From an uncultured bacterium (GTDB lineage Bacteria > Bacillota > Clostridia > Lachnospirales > Lachnospiraceae), in assembly GCA_947073545.1 (NCBI GenBank), contig CAMTMP010000003.1:106773-170772 (forward strand): 64,000 nucleotides of DNA, written 5' to 3'. Below are positions 53,153-61,098 of this stretch, piece after piece. Made by a program: the position numbers and the translations under genes. The first letter of the stretch is position 1; each line of letters starts with the position of its first letter. Under the pieces are notes generated by a model that saw nothing but the letters and a program-made list of their open reading frames with translations, ran no database searches and was not told the DNA's origin.

Positions 53153-54363
53153 ACAATCTCCTGATAATCCTTGCTTAGCATGTCGATACATAATTGCTTA
53201 TATCGTTTTCCAATAATGCTCATAGAAAATTGCCCTGCAATTGTTTCTTCTGCCGCAACGGAAAGTGTTTCCAAATGTTCTGTGCAGAATCTAATCCCCT
53301 CCGCAAGCTCCTCGCAGTCAAACGCCTTTGCCAGATACCCGTTTTTCTTATGCTCTATCATGTCAGACATCCCGCCTATATCAAACGCTACAACCGGCAC
53401 CCCGCAGGCCATCGCCTCCGTCACCGCATTGGAAAGATTCTCCTGCCTCGACGGAATCACATAGACGTCCGCTTCGTTGTAAACCCCGGCCATCCGTTCC
53501 GGTGAATCGATCCTGCCGTAAAAACGGTATTCAAATTTCATATCTTCAAATATGTTCCGGTCAGCTTCCCCGACGACAGAAAGGATATACTGTTCTTTTG
53601 GCAGATATCCAAGCGCCTTTATGAGAAGGTCAAAGCCCTTGCGCGTATCCGCTACAGACATCGCCCCGAAGAGGATTGTCTTTTTCTCTCCCCCTGTCCC
53701 CGCTGACGCTTCTTTCTCAGGCTTTCTCCTGTGGTAAACATCCGTATCGACGGGGTTTGGTATCGTAACACACCGCTTTCCTTCCAAAACCGGGCTCTTT
53801 TTTGCACACGCTGTGATCCATCGGCTGCACCCCGCCGCAGTAAACTTCCCCTGGGAAAGCATCTTACGCTTACGCCTTTGTAAGCGATGCGCAAGCCCTT
53901 TCCCGTATTTCAAAAGCGGACAGTCCAGACATCCTCCGCCGTACTTCCCGCAGCCTCCGTCATAATGACAGCCGCCCGTAAACAGCCACATGTCATGCAT
54001 GACCCAGACCACCGGTTTTCCTGACCCGAGAAGCCGCTCCACACCTTTATAGGAAACGAAAGAGTTTACCCAGTGCAGGATAATGATGTCCGCCTCCTTC
54101 ACCAGCGGATGCCTATGAATCCCGCAGCCGAACCTGTCATTCACTACACTGCCCCGGGAGACCAGCAGATTCAAAAAATTACGGGTCTTAGAAAGAAAAA
54201 GAGATCCGCGTGTGGTTACCGCCGGTACAACGTTTTCACCGTCCTTCTTTTCCCGAACAAGCAGAGCCGACTCCATCCCCTGCTTTCCCATGGCCGCGCT
54301 GATATTTGCCGCCGCGCGGTATGCCCCGCCGTAATCAGTTGTCGTTATGTGCAGTACCTTCAA
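53149..54363 (-). CDS. GT4 family glycosyltransferase (left arm)
   Basis: 404 residues, GT-B. MKVLHITTTDYGGAYRAAANI, then HWVNSF, VVWVMHDMWLFTGGCHYDGGCGKYGGGCLDCPLL (Cys-containing insert) and IPSRQENLSNAVTEAMACGVPVVAFDIGG (EX7E). It is a clear paralogue of the right-arm gene at 57525-58727, residue by residue over the whole length, and holds the same position after a GT2 gene. A linker with EASAGTGGEKK is longer here. Overlaps the HlpA-like gene by four bases. Confidence 0.9.
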   Translation of the reverse strand: MKVLHITTTDYGGAYRAAANISAAMGKQGMESALLVREKKDGENVVPAVTTRGSLFLSKTRNFLNLLVSRGSVVNDRFGCGIHRHPLVKEADIIILHWVNSFVSYKGVERLLGSGKPVVWVMHDMWLFTGGCHYDGGCGKYGGGCLDCPLLKYGKGLAHRLQRRKRKMLSQGKFTAAGCSRWITACAKKSPVLEGKRCVTIPNPVDTDVYHRRKPEKEASAGTGGEKKTILFGAMSVADTRKGFDLLIKALGYLPKEQYILSVVGEADRNIFEDMKFEYRFYGRIDSPERMAGVYNEADVYVIPSRQENLSNAVTEAMACGVPVVAFDIGGMSDMIEHKKNGYLAKAFDCEELAEGIRFCTEHLETLSVAAEETIAGQFSMSIIGKRYKQLCIDMLSKDYQEIV

Positions 54364-54418
54364 CGCGCGTTTCCCTTCCGGCTTACCATTTCCTTCCGCA
54401 GATAATGAAGCGCTTCTT

Positions 54419-55195
54419 TTATTTTTTATCCCTGATAAACAAAACCTGATACACGCCGTGCAATACCCCTGCCAGCGCCCGGTTATTCCTCATAAACTCA
54501 AACACGGCAAACACCGGATACCCAAGCCGATAATGCTTCCTGATACACAGTGCCGCTTCTTTTTTATAGGCATCCTTCTGCTGGACGCTCACCCCGTCAT
54601 AGCTATAGACACACACCGGGAATCCCAGTGCATGAAAGGCGGCTTTCTCCCTGCTCTTTTTCATCATCCAGTCCCGGTCTGCACAGATCTTCAGGCGGGT
54701 GTCAAACAGGTCTTTTTCAAACAGCTTTCTCTTTACAAACATTGCCTGATGGTTGATGCAGTCGCCCGTCAGGTAATAGATCTGTCTGGCGCATTTTCTG
54801 TCATAATTCCTGCGCGCCCGGCTTCCGTCCGGATACAGATACACGATATCGCCGTACACGATATCCGCACCTGTCTGCACTATCTGCGCTGCCGCCTTTT
54901 CCAGCACCTGCGCATCGTGATAGACATCCCCCGCATTCAGAAAATGGATATAATTCCCTTCCGCCAGCGCAATGCCCTTGTTCATAGCATCGTAGATCCC
55001 CCGGTCCGGCTCCGAGACAACCTTCGCCGGATAGTCCCCCAGTGTCTTTTTAATGGTTTCCATGGTGCCGTCATTCGACCCGCCGTCCACAATGATGTAC
55101 TCCACATCCGCATGGGTCTGGCGCTTCACGGATTCAATTGTCTCTGCAATGCGCTTTTGCGCCTGAAAGCAGACGGTAATCACTGATATCTTCAT
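54419..55195 (-). CDS. GT2 family glycosyltransferase (left arm, first gene)
   Basis: 258 residues. MKISVITVCFQAQKRIAETIESV, IVDGGSNDGT, SEPDRGIYDAMNKGI and HFLNAGD are the hallmarks of the WfgS/WcaA-type GT2 group. About three quarters of residues match the right-arm gene at 56749-57531, and the first ~34 DNA bases are almost the same. The start lies 61 bases from the left recombination repeat. In the present orientation no good promoter faces it, so the left arm may be silent unless the segment is inverted. Confidence 0.9.
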   Translation of the reverse strand: MKISVITVCFQAQKRIAETIESVKRQTHADVEYIIVDGGSNDGTMETIKKTLGDYPAKVVSEPDRGIYDAMNKGIALAEGNYIHFLNAGDVYHDAQVLEKAAAQIVQTGADIVYGDIVYLYPDGSRARRNYDRKCARQIYYLTGDCINHQAMFVKRKLFEKDLFDTRLKICADRDWMMKKSREKAAFHALGFPVCVYSYDGVSVQQKDAYKKEAALCIRKHYRLGYPVFAVFEFMRNNRALAGVLHGVYQVLFIRDKK

Positions 55196-55255
55196 GTTCT
55201 TACATCGTTTTGTCGGTTATCCTGTTATGGAATCCCCGCTGCCGCGGGGCAGATG
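55196..55255 (-). promoter_or_regulatory. Left-arm leader with GC-rich hairpin
   Basis: CCCCGC at 55234-55239 pairs with GCGGGG at 55244-55249 around a 4-base loop, a very stable hairpin in the untranslated leader of the left arm. No T-run follows on the - strand. A 21-codon frame on the - strand starts at an ATG inside the left repeat (55265-55263) and stops at 55200. The hairpin could attenuate transcription entering from the invertible segment. No promoter facing left is seen here. Confidence 0.45.
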
Positions 55256-55282
55256 TTTTCACCATTCTTTACAGTGGACAAA
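55256..55282 (+). repeat. Left inverted repeat (probable recombination site)
   Basis: 27 bp reading TTTTCA at 55256-55261 followed by CCATTC and TTTACAGTGGACAAA, ending at 55282. It is the reverse complement of 56593-56619 with a single mismatch (A against G at 55261); the inner 21 bp are perfect. It lies 163 bases before the recombinase start and 61 bases from the left-arm GT2 start. Confidence 0.9.
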
Positions 55283-55382
55283 TATTTTTCGAACCCCAAT
55301 TCAAGGTGACGACTGTTTGTGATCGATATTTGGGATTGCAAATTACGAATAGACATTGGAAAATTAGTTAACGATATGTAAA

Positions 55383-55416
55383 TTTGATCGGCCCAAAAGA
55401 AGGCAAACCGATCAAA
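55383..55416 (+). promoter_or_regulatory. Perfect 9-bp inverted repeat in the recombinase leader
   Basis: TTTGATCGG at 55383-55391 and CCGATCAAA at 55408-55416, with a 16-base spacer, 17 bases before the AGGAGG ribosome site. It could be an operator for autoregulation, an arm-type recombinase site, or an mRNA hairpin that limits recombinase synthesis. No convincing -35/-10 pair was found just upstream. Confidence 0.5.
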
Positions 55417-55445
55417 AGCACAAACCATACAAAGGAGGAAAGAAC

Positions 55446-56495
55446 ATGCAGGGAAATTTGCTTTACTACGAAAAGTGGGAAGAAGGTAAAAAGAAAAAGA
55501 AGAAATATGGATATAAAGCCCCAAAAGAGATTTTGATAAGGGAGAATCCTTTTCAACTATCCGTTAACACAGATATGGATATGACACTGGGCGTATTTGT
55601 CGAGGTCTATTTTCGCGATAAAGAAGGTGAGTTAAAAGAGCGTTCCATTAAGAATAAAAGATATATGATCGAAGCACATGTTTTACCCTATTTTCAAGAC
55701 CATAAGATGAATGAGATCACACCGGCCCAAATTATACAATGGCAACAGGCTATGAGACAAAAGGGTTATGCGCAGACCTATCTCCGCATGATGCAGAATC
55801 AGATCACCGCATTGTTTACGCATGCATGCAATATTTATAATCTGTCAAACAATCCATGTAAGAAAGTAAAGAAAATGGGGAAATCTGTCGCGGACAAATT
55901 GGATTTTTGGACAAAAGAAGAATATGATCGTTTTATCGGTACAATGGAAGCCGGGAGCCGTTACTATGTCATGTTTGAGATATTGTTTTGGACAGGATGT
56001 CGGGAAGGTGAACTGCTTGCTTTGACAAAATCAGATATAGATTTCCCCAATAATCGTATAAGTATTACAAAGACCTATAATCGGAGCGAACGGCGTGATG
56101 TGATTACACCCCCTAAAACAGAGCAGTCAGTGAGAATAATTGAACTGCCGGAGTTTTTGACGCAGGAAATTAAGGAATATGTGGATCAATTGTCTGATTT
56201 GCAGGAGCATGCGCGCATTTTTCCTGTGGTTGCGGAGGCGGTGCAGCACAAACTGAAGCGGCAGGCAGAAAAGGCAGGCGTTAAAAGAATACGGGTACAT
56301 GATATCAGTCACAGCAGTGTTGCCTATCTGATCAATCAGGGTGTGCAGCCTCTTATAATTAAGGAAAGATTAGGTCATAAGGACATCCGGATCACCTTAA
56401 ACACTTATGGGCATTTGTATCCAAACCAGCAGAGGCAGGTGGCAGATATGTTAAACGAGCAAAAAAATATGGTTTCTTGCAGGGCAGACTGCTGA
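55446..56495 (+). CDS. Tyrosine recombinase (Tn916 Int-like), second catalytic Arg replaced by Ser
   Basis: 349 residues. A lysine-rich N-terminal arm-type domain (~1-50), a SAM-like core-binding domain (~50-150, FVEVYFRDKEGELKERS ... QWQQAMRQKG), and the catalytic domain. Arg I is R186 (TGCREGELLAL); a Lys lies in the ISITKTYNR hairpin; His II is H285; H311 is in LGHKD; Tyr 321 is in NTYGHLY. The HxxR box reads H285-D-I-S288, so Arg II is Ser (AGT at 56307-56309, one base from CGT). Such loss usually cripples strand cleavage. AGGAGG is well placed before the ATG. Its position between the inverted repeats suggests it inverts its own segment. Confidence 0.9.
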   Translation: MQGNLLYYEKWEEGKKKKKKYGYKAPKEILIRENPFQLSVNTDMDMTLGVFVEVYFRDKEGELKERSIKNKRYMIEAHVLPYFQDHKMNEITPAQIIQWQQAMRQKGYAQTYLRMMQNQITALFTHACNIYNLSNNPCKKVKKMGKSVADKLDFWTKEEYDRFIGTMEAGSRYYVMFEILFWTGCREGELLALTKSDIDFPNNRISITKTYNRSERRDVITPPKTEQSVRIIELPEFLTQEIKEYVDQLSDLQEHARIFPVVAEAVQHKLKRQAEKAGVKRIRVHDISHSSVAYLINQGVQPLIIKERLGHKDIRITLNTYGHLYPNQQRQVADMLNEQKNMVSCRADC

Positions 56496-56547
56496 AGATA
56501 GAAATAACAGAATAAATGGCAGGAAATGGCGGAAATCAAAAAATTCA

Positions 56548-56575
56548 TTGAATATTTCACGTGATATGCTATAAT
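56548..56575 (+). promoter_or_regulatory. Outward-facing sigma-A promoter inside the invertible segment
   Basis: TTGAAT at 56548-56553 and TATAAT at 56570-56575 with a 16-bp spacer; transcription should start near 56582, i.e. just before the right repeat, and read through it into the right arm (first gene at 56749). It follows the recombinase stop by 52 bases. In the inverted orientation the same promoter would face the left-arm GT2 at 55195. Confidence 0.75.
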
Positions 56576-56592
56576 AATAAAATATTATGGTG

Positions 56593-56619
56593 TTTGTCCA
56601 CTGTAAAGAATGGCGAAAA
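56593..56619 (-). repeat. Right inverted repeat (probable recombination site)
   Basis: TTTGTCCACTGTAAA at 56593-56607, then GAATGG to 56613 and CGAAAA to 56619. Reverse complement of 55256-55282 except for one base. It overlaps the 5' end of the GT8 gene fragment, whose apparent ATG (56610) is inside the repeat. Confidence 0.9.
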
Positions 56620-56732
56620 GTGTTCTACTCCGTTACCTTTTCCTGCCGGGAGAATTGTTTATCTGTTTATTTCGTATTGCATATGAGTGGTTTATTTACA
56701 CGGCAAGCAAAGATTCCATAGAAGAAAAATAA
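56610..56732 (+). pseudogene. 3' fragment of a GT8 gene abutting the recombination site
   Basis: A 40-codon frame, ATG 56610 to TAA 56730-56732. Its residues LPGELFICLFRIAYEWFIYT ... ASKDS ... EK align with LPRAVFIYLFRAAYEWFIYR ... ANKDS ... EK at the C-terminus of the GT8 at 50048-51064. The similarity starts close to the repeat, so the body of a GT8 gene was lost when the switch segment or the inverted block arrived. Product, if made, would be a non-functional tail; it now sits in the leader of the right arm. Confidence 0.8.
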
Positions 56733-56748
56733 ATAAGATGATGCGAGC

Positions 56749-57531
56749 ATGAAGATTTCAGTGATTACCGTCTGCTTTCAGGCAGAGAGAACCATTGCAA
56801 AGACAATTGAATCGGTGAAATATCAGACTTATCAGGATATTGAGTATATTATCGTAGACGGTGGCTCAAGCGACGGCACGATGGCAGTCATAGAAGAAAC
56901 TCTGGGGGATTATCCGAAGAAGTTTATTTCGGAACCAGACAGGGGGATTTATGATGCCATGAATAAAGGAATCAGTCTGGCTGAGGGAGAATATATACAT
57001 TTTTTAAACGCAGGTGATACTTATCATGACATCCATGTGATAGAGCGTACAGTTTCACAGATCGAGAAAACAGGAGCGGATATTGTGTATGGCGATATCG
57101 TGTATTTGTATCCTGACGGCAGTAGGGAACGCAGGAATTATGACAGTAAGTGCAGCAGGCAGGTCTATTATCTCACAGGTGACTGTATTAACCATCAGGC
57201 GATGTTTGCAAAACGAAGACTGTTCGAAGTGGATCTGTTTGACACCGGCCTGAAGATCTGCGCGGATCGGGACTGGATGATGAAAAAGAGTAAGAAGAAA
57301 GCCGTCTTTTATGCGATGAAGTTCCCGGTATGCATCTACAGCTATGACGGGGTGAGTGTTCTGCATAAGGATGATTATAACAGGGAGGCGGCGCTTTGCA
57401 TCAGGAGATATTATCCGCTGGGGTATCCCGTGTTTGCGGTATTTGAGTTTATGAGGAACAACCGGGTGCTTGCAGGAGTGCTGCATGAGGTTTACCGGAT
57501 TTTGTTTATCAGGGATGGGAAAAAGTGTTGA
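56749..57531 (+). CDS. GT2 family glycosyltransferase (right arm, first gene)
   Basis: 260 residues. MKISVITVCFQAERTIAKTIESV, IVDGGSSDGT, SEPDRGIYDAMNKGI, HFLNAGD as in the left-arm paralogue at 54419-55195. Differences are spread along the chain (for example YQTYQDIEY against RQTHADVEY), so donor or acceptor choice could differ. Driven by the promoter at 56548-56575 in the present orientation, with a leader of about 165 bases. The ribosome site is weak (GATGCGAGC). Confidence 0.9.
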   Translation: MKISVITVCFQAERTIAKTIESVKYQTYQDIEYIIVDGGSSDGTMAVIEETLGDYPKKFISEPDRGIYDAMNKGISLAEGEYIHFLNAGDTYHDIHVIERTVSQIEKTGADIVYGDIVYLYPDGSRERRNYDSKCSRQVYYLTGDCINHQAMFAKRRLFEVDLFDTGLKICADRDWMMKKSKKKAVFYAMKFPVCIYSYDGVSVLHKDDYNREAALCIRRYYPLGYPVFAVFEFMRNNRVLAGVLHEVYRILFIRDGKKC

Positions 57532-58727
57532 AGGTAGTGCATATAACGACAACAGATTATGGTGGGGCATACCGTGCGGCATCGAATATCAGTCTTGCCA
57601 TGTGTAAGCAGGGGATAATATCCTCTGTGCTCGTCAGAGAAAAAAGCAGTAGCGAGGATGTTGTGCCAGCCATAAGCACACGGGTGGAACTCTTTTTTTC
57701 AAAAGCACGTAATCTTTTTAATCTGTTGATTTCGCATGGAGATGTGGTGAATGACAGGCTTGGATATGCAATCCATAAGCATCAACTTGTGAAAGAGGCT
57801 GATGTTATTGTACTGCATTGGATCAATTCTTTTGTGTCTTACAGGGGAGTGGAGAGGCTTCTTAAATTGGATAAGCCGGTGGTCTGGGTCATGCATGACA
57901 TGTGGCCTTTTACAGGTGGCTGCCATTATGACAGGACGTGTGGAAAGTATCAGAAGACATGCGAAGATTGTCCGTTGCTGAAGAATCAAAAAAATCTTAC
58001 ATATCGTTTACAACAGCGTAAAAGGAAGATGCTTTCGCAGGGAAGGTTTGCGGCGGTCGGGTGTAGTCGATGGATTACAGAATGCGCAAGAGAAAGCCTG
58101 ATATTAAAGGACAAGCAATGTGTTTGTATACCGAATCCTGTTGATACGGATATTTATAACAGGAAAAAATGCGAGGAGACAACGCAGAAAAAAAAGACGA
58201 TTCTGTTTGGCGCGATGTCTGTAACTGATGAGAGAAAGGGACTGGATCTTCTGATTAAGGCGTTGGATTATCTGCCCGGAGAACAGTACGTCCTTTCTGT
58301 TGTTGGGGGAGCCGACCGGAAAATATGCGAAGAGCTGAATTTTGAATATCGTATTTATGGCAGAATTGGTTCGCAGGAACGTATGGCAGAAATCTATAAT
58401 GAAGCTGATGTATATGTGATCCCGTCCAGGCAGGAGAACCTTTCTAATGCGGTGGCGGAAGCGATGGCGTGTGGGGTGCCTGTCGTGGCATTCAATGTGG
58501 GTGGAATGCCGGACATGATCGTACATGGAGAAACCGGATATCTGGCAAAAGCATTTGATTGTAAGGAGCTTGCAAAAGGAATCGCGTTTTGCTGTGTCAA
58601 TAAATTCTTGGGCGCAAATGCGGAAGAAAAAGTTAAAAATGAGTTTACCTATAAAAAGATCGGCAGGAAATATGAGGCTTTATTGGAACAACTTCTGAAA
58701 GAAAAGCGTTTGGAAAAAGCAGATTAG
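57525..58727 (+). CDS. GT4 family glycosyltransferase (right arm)
   Basis: 400 residues. Starts with GTG 57525 (or TTG 57528, which aligns with the Met of the left paralogue), overlapping the GT2 stop by seven bases. VVHITTTDYGGAYRAASNI, VVWVMHDMWPFTGGCHYDRTCGKYQKTCEDCPLL and IPSRQENLSNAVAEAMACGVPVVAFNVGG mirror the left-arm GT4 at 53149-54363. The C-terminus diverges after ~365. Together with the GT2 it forms the duplicated, inverted pair around the recombinase. Confidence 0.9.
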   Translation: MLKVVHITTTDYGGAYRAASNISLAMCKQGIISSVLVREKSSSEDVVPAISTRVELFFSKARNLFNLLISHGDVVNDRLGYAIHKHQLVKEADVIVLHWINSFVSYRGVERLLKLDKPVVWVMHDMWPFTGGCHYDRTCGKYQKTCEDCPLLKNQKNLTYRLQQRKRKMLSQGRFAAVGCSRWITECARESLILKDKQCVCIPNPVDTDIYNRKKCEETTQKKKTILFGAMSVTDERKGLDLLIKALDYLPGEQYVLSVVGGADRKICEELNFEYRIYGRIGSQERMAEIYNEADVYVIPSRQENLSNAVAEAMACGVPVVAFNVGGMPDMIVHGETGYLAKAFDCKELAKGIAFCCVNKFLGANAEEKVKNEFTYKKIGRKYEALLEQLLKEKRLEKAD

Positions 58728-58745
58728 ACGAAAACGGAGACTGAA

Positions 58746-59954
58746 ATGGAAATATGTAACGGTTTATGTTATGGGTGCAACGCCTGTTTTTCTGCGTGCC
58801 CGGTAGAAGCCATAAGAATGGAAGCGGACGCAAAGGGGTTTTTCATTCCTGTAGTGGATGAGAAAAAGTGTATTTCCTGTGGTAAGTGTAAGAATGTTTG
58901 CCCGGCGAATAAAGAGCACAATAATAAGGTTAATATACAGCATGTATATTCCGCATGGGCATCAGACAGGCAGATCAGACAAAAAAGCTCATCCGGTGGG
59001 GCATTTTCTCTTCTCGCAGAGGTAATTTTAAACAACTCAGATGAGAGCTGTGTTTTTGGTGCGGGATTTGACAAGAATTGGAAAGTAGTTCACAAAGGTA
59101 TCAGACATACAGATGAGATACCGAAGATACGCGGGTCTAAATATGTGCAGAGCAATATTGGAAATACGCATAAAGAGGTAAAAAAAGAACTGGATGCAGA
59201 GCATGAGGTGCTTTTTGCAGGGACGCCCTGTCAAGTGGCAGGACTATTATCTTATTTGGGCCGGGAATATAGCAATTTGTATACAGTCGATATTTTGTGT
59301 CATGGTGTTCCGTCACCGGGAATATTCGAAAAGTATCTGGATTATATAAAACGGAGAAACAGTAACAATATTACGGATATTAACTTCCGCTATAAAAAAC
59401 CGAGCTGGAGTATTTTCAGTATGAGCATATCTTTTTCAGATCATAAGGCATATATTGCGTCAAAATATAAAGACCCGTATCTGATTGGCTTCCTGAGTGA
59501 TTTATATCTGCGTGACTGTTGCCATGCATGTAAATATGCGTCCAGTCATAGAGTGGGTGATATTACGATTGCCGATTTCTGGGGGTACCAATCGTATGAG
59601 AAAGAATCGAAAAATGATCAGAAGGGGGCATCCATGGTTGCTGTTAACACGGATAAAGGAAAGCTGCTGTTTGACAGAATAAAGACATGGGGCTACTGGA
59701 AAGAGCAGACACTGGAGTATGCGCAAAAAAGGAATCCCGGATTTAAGAAACCCTATGAAAAAAACAAACTGGCGGATTTGTTTTGGAATGATTACGTAAA
59801 TAATATGGCGTATGATGTTTTACGTGAAAAATACTGTATGCCGGTAAAAGTTGATTTAAAAGAGCATATTCTCCGCTTTATAGAAAGTTACGGACATATA
59901 GCGCCGGGATGGCTGATCCTGTTTGTAAAAAAATTTGTAAAAATAGATGAATAG
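58746..59954 (+). CDS. Coenzyme F420 hydrogenase/dehydrogenase beta-subunit-like Fe-S protein
   Basis: 402 residues. Two [4Fe-4S] ferredoxin motifs: C8-x2-C11-x2-C14-x3-C18-P and C42-x2-C45-x2-C48-x3-C52-P. Then the FrhB-type domains: RQKSSSGGAFSLLAE, RGSKYVQSNIG, FAGTPCQVAGLLSYLG, VDILCHGVPSPGIFEKYL, and HRVGDITIADFWGYQ. In polysaccharide loci this family often sits beside a pyruvyltransferase, as here, and is thought to be a flavin/Fe-S reductase of unknown substrate. It has no counterpart in the left arm. ACGGAGACTG precedes the ATG. Confidence 0.85.
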   Translation: MEICNGLCYGCNACFSACPVEAIRMEADAKGFFIPVVDEKKCISCGKCKNVCPANKEHNNKVNIQHVYSAWASDRQIRQKSSSGGAFSLLAEVILNNSDESCVFGAGFDKNWKVVHKGIRHTDEIPKIRGSKYVQSNIGNTHKEVKKELDAEHEVLFAGTPCQVAGLLSYLGREYSNLYTVDILCHGVPSPGIFEKYLDYIKRRNSNNITDINFRYKKPSWSIFSMSISFSDHKAYIASKYKDPYLIGFLSDLYLRDCCHACKYASSHRVGDITIADFWGYQSYEKESKNDQKGASMVAVNTDKGKLLFDRIKTWGYWKEQTLEYAQKRNPGFKKPYEKNKLADLFWNDYVNNMAYDVLREKYCMPVKVDLKEHILRFIESYGHIAPGWLILFVKKFVKIDE

Positions 59955-59983
59955 CAGGATGAGAATATAGCGAGGTCAATAAA

Positions 59984-61090
59984 ATGATGAAAGCAATAAT
60001 TCAAAAGCTGCGTAACAGCCGACCGGTTAATCAGTTTGTAAAACCGGTATATTTTTGCTATATACGTTTTGTCACGTGGATCAGAATAAAACTGGATATA
60101 TCGAAACTCCGCAAGCTGGATGATTCGAAAAGAATATATCTGCTGGGAATCCCGACGGCGGCAAATCTGGGAGATATGACACAGTATTTGCTGATTCTTG
60201 AGTGGCTTAAAAAGAATTATCCGGAATATGATGTGGCGGACTTTCCTTCCCGCAGCATTCTATACCGGAATTGTTTCTTCATGGACGTTCTGGAGGAAAA
60301 GCTTAAACCGGAGGATTATATCTTCTTTCAAAGCGGATATGATACACATGATTTGGGCGGTGAAGAGGATTTTATGCATAAGATGGTAATTCCCCGTTTT
60401 CCCGAACAAAAAATGGTGATGATGCCGCAGACTGTGTATTTCCGCTCCAAAGAGAGAGAGAGACAGTCTTCAGACGCATACTCCCGGAATAAGGGAATGC
60501 TGTTTCTTGCCCGGGATAATGTTTCTTATCAGAAGGCGTTGCAGATGTTTCCGGATTTAAAAGTAGTATTGTATCCTGACATTGTGACAACTCTCATCGG
60601 AAAATATCATTTTTCAGGAGAGAGAAAGGGTGTCCTGCTCTGTCAGAGAGCAGACGGAGAAAAATTCTATTCCAAGGAAGATATCGACGCACTTAAGCAT
60701 CATTTACAGAAACAAACAGTGGTGGGCTGTGCAGACACAACAATTTCGACCCCGAATATGTTTGTGCGCGCAAATGTCAGAAAGTATCTTAACAGGATGC
60801 TACAGCAATTTTCACGTTATCAGGTCATTATTACAGACCGCTATCACGGAACAATTTTTTCCCTTGCCGCGGGTACTCCTGTAATTGTAATAAAGACGAC
60901 CGATCATAAAGTGACAACTGGGCTGGATTGGTTTAAAGGCATATATGACGACTATATTTATTTGGCAGAGAATCTTAAGGAGGCGGAAGAGAAGGCTGTG
61001 CAATGGCTTAAGAATCCGCCGAAAGAGAAAATAAAGCCATATTTTGAGAAGACATATTATGAGCATTTACAGCAATTAATTGAGGAATAG
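59984..61090 (+). CDS. Polysaccharide pyruvyl transferase family protein (right arm)
   Basis: 368 residues. IYLLGIPTAANLGDMTQYLLILEWL, DYIFFQSGYDTHDLGGE, QTVYFRSKERER and ITDRYHGTIFSLAAGTPVIVIKT are the family's conserved blocks, including the TDRxHG C-terminal motif. Probably ketalises a sugar with pyruvate from PEP, or acts with the preceding Fe-S protein. The first ~45 residues are basic and hydrophobic (FVKPVYFCYIRFVTWIRIKL) and may associate with the membrane. Functional counterpart of 51167-52249. Confidence 0.85.
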   Translation: MMKAIIQKLRNSRPVNQFVKPVYFCYIRFVTWIRIKLDISKLRKLDDSKRIYLLGIPTAANLGDMTQYLLILEWLKKNYPEYDVADFPSRSILYRNCFFMDVLEEKLKPEDYIFFQSGYDTHDLGGEEDFMHKMVIPRFPEQKMVMMPQTVYFRSKERERQSSDAYSRNKGMLFLARDNVSYQKALQMFPDLKVVLYPDIVTTLIGKYHFSGERKGVLLCQRADGEKFYSKEDIDALKHHLQKQTVVGCADTTISTPNMFVRANVRKYLNRMLQQFSRYQVIITDRYHGTIFSLAAGTPVIVIKTTDHKVTTGLDWFKGIYDDYIYLAENLKEAEEKAVQWLKNPPKEKIKPYFEKTYYEHLQQLIEE

Positions 61091-61098
61091 AGGCAAAG

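Larger units (their letters stand above)
55256..56619. mobile_element. Putative invertible DNA segment carrying its recombinase and an outward promoter
   Basis: A 1364-bp segment with inverted repeats at both ends, a tyrosine recombinase gene inside, a 9-bp hairpin/operator before the gene, and a sigma-A-type promoter just inside the right end pointing out. It is flanked by two divergent sets of paralogous glycosyltransferase genes. This is the architecture of a promoter-inversion phase switch. Inversion itself is inferred, not seen. Confidence 0.7.

Noticed and set aside
54347..55186. 279-residue + strand frame opposite the left-arm GT2
   Set aside because: Antisense to a clear GT2 gene and without recognisable domains; a codon-bias shadow.
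55283..55382. A leftward promoter inside the left end of the invertible segment
   Set aside because: Only a TTGAAT-like box is found on the - strand, with no properly spaced -10, so both arms probably depend on the single promoter at the right end.
53149..58727. RecA-type inversion between the two GT2-GT4 pairs as the main switch
   Set aside because: The pairs are inverted and about 2 kb long, but they look too diverged at DNA level for frequent homologous exchange; the short perfect repeats and recombinase are a better explanation.
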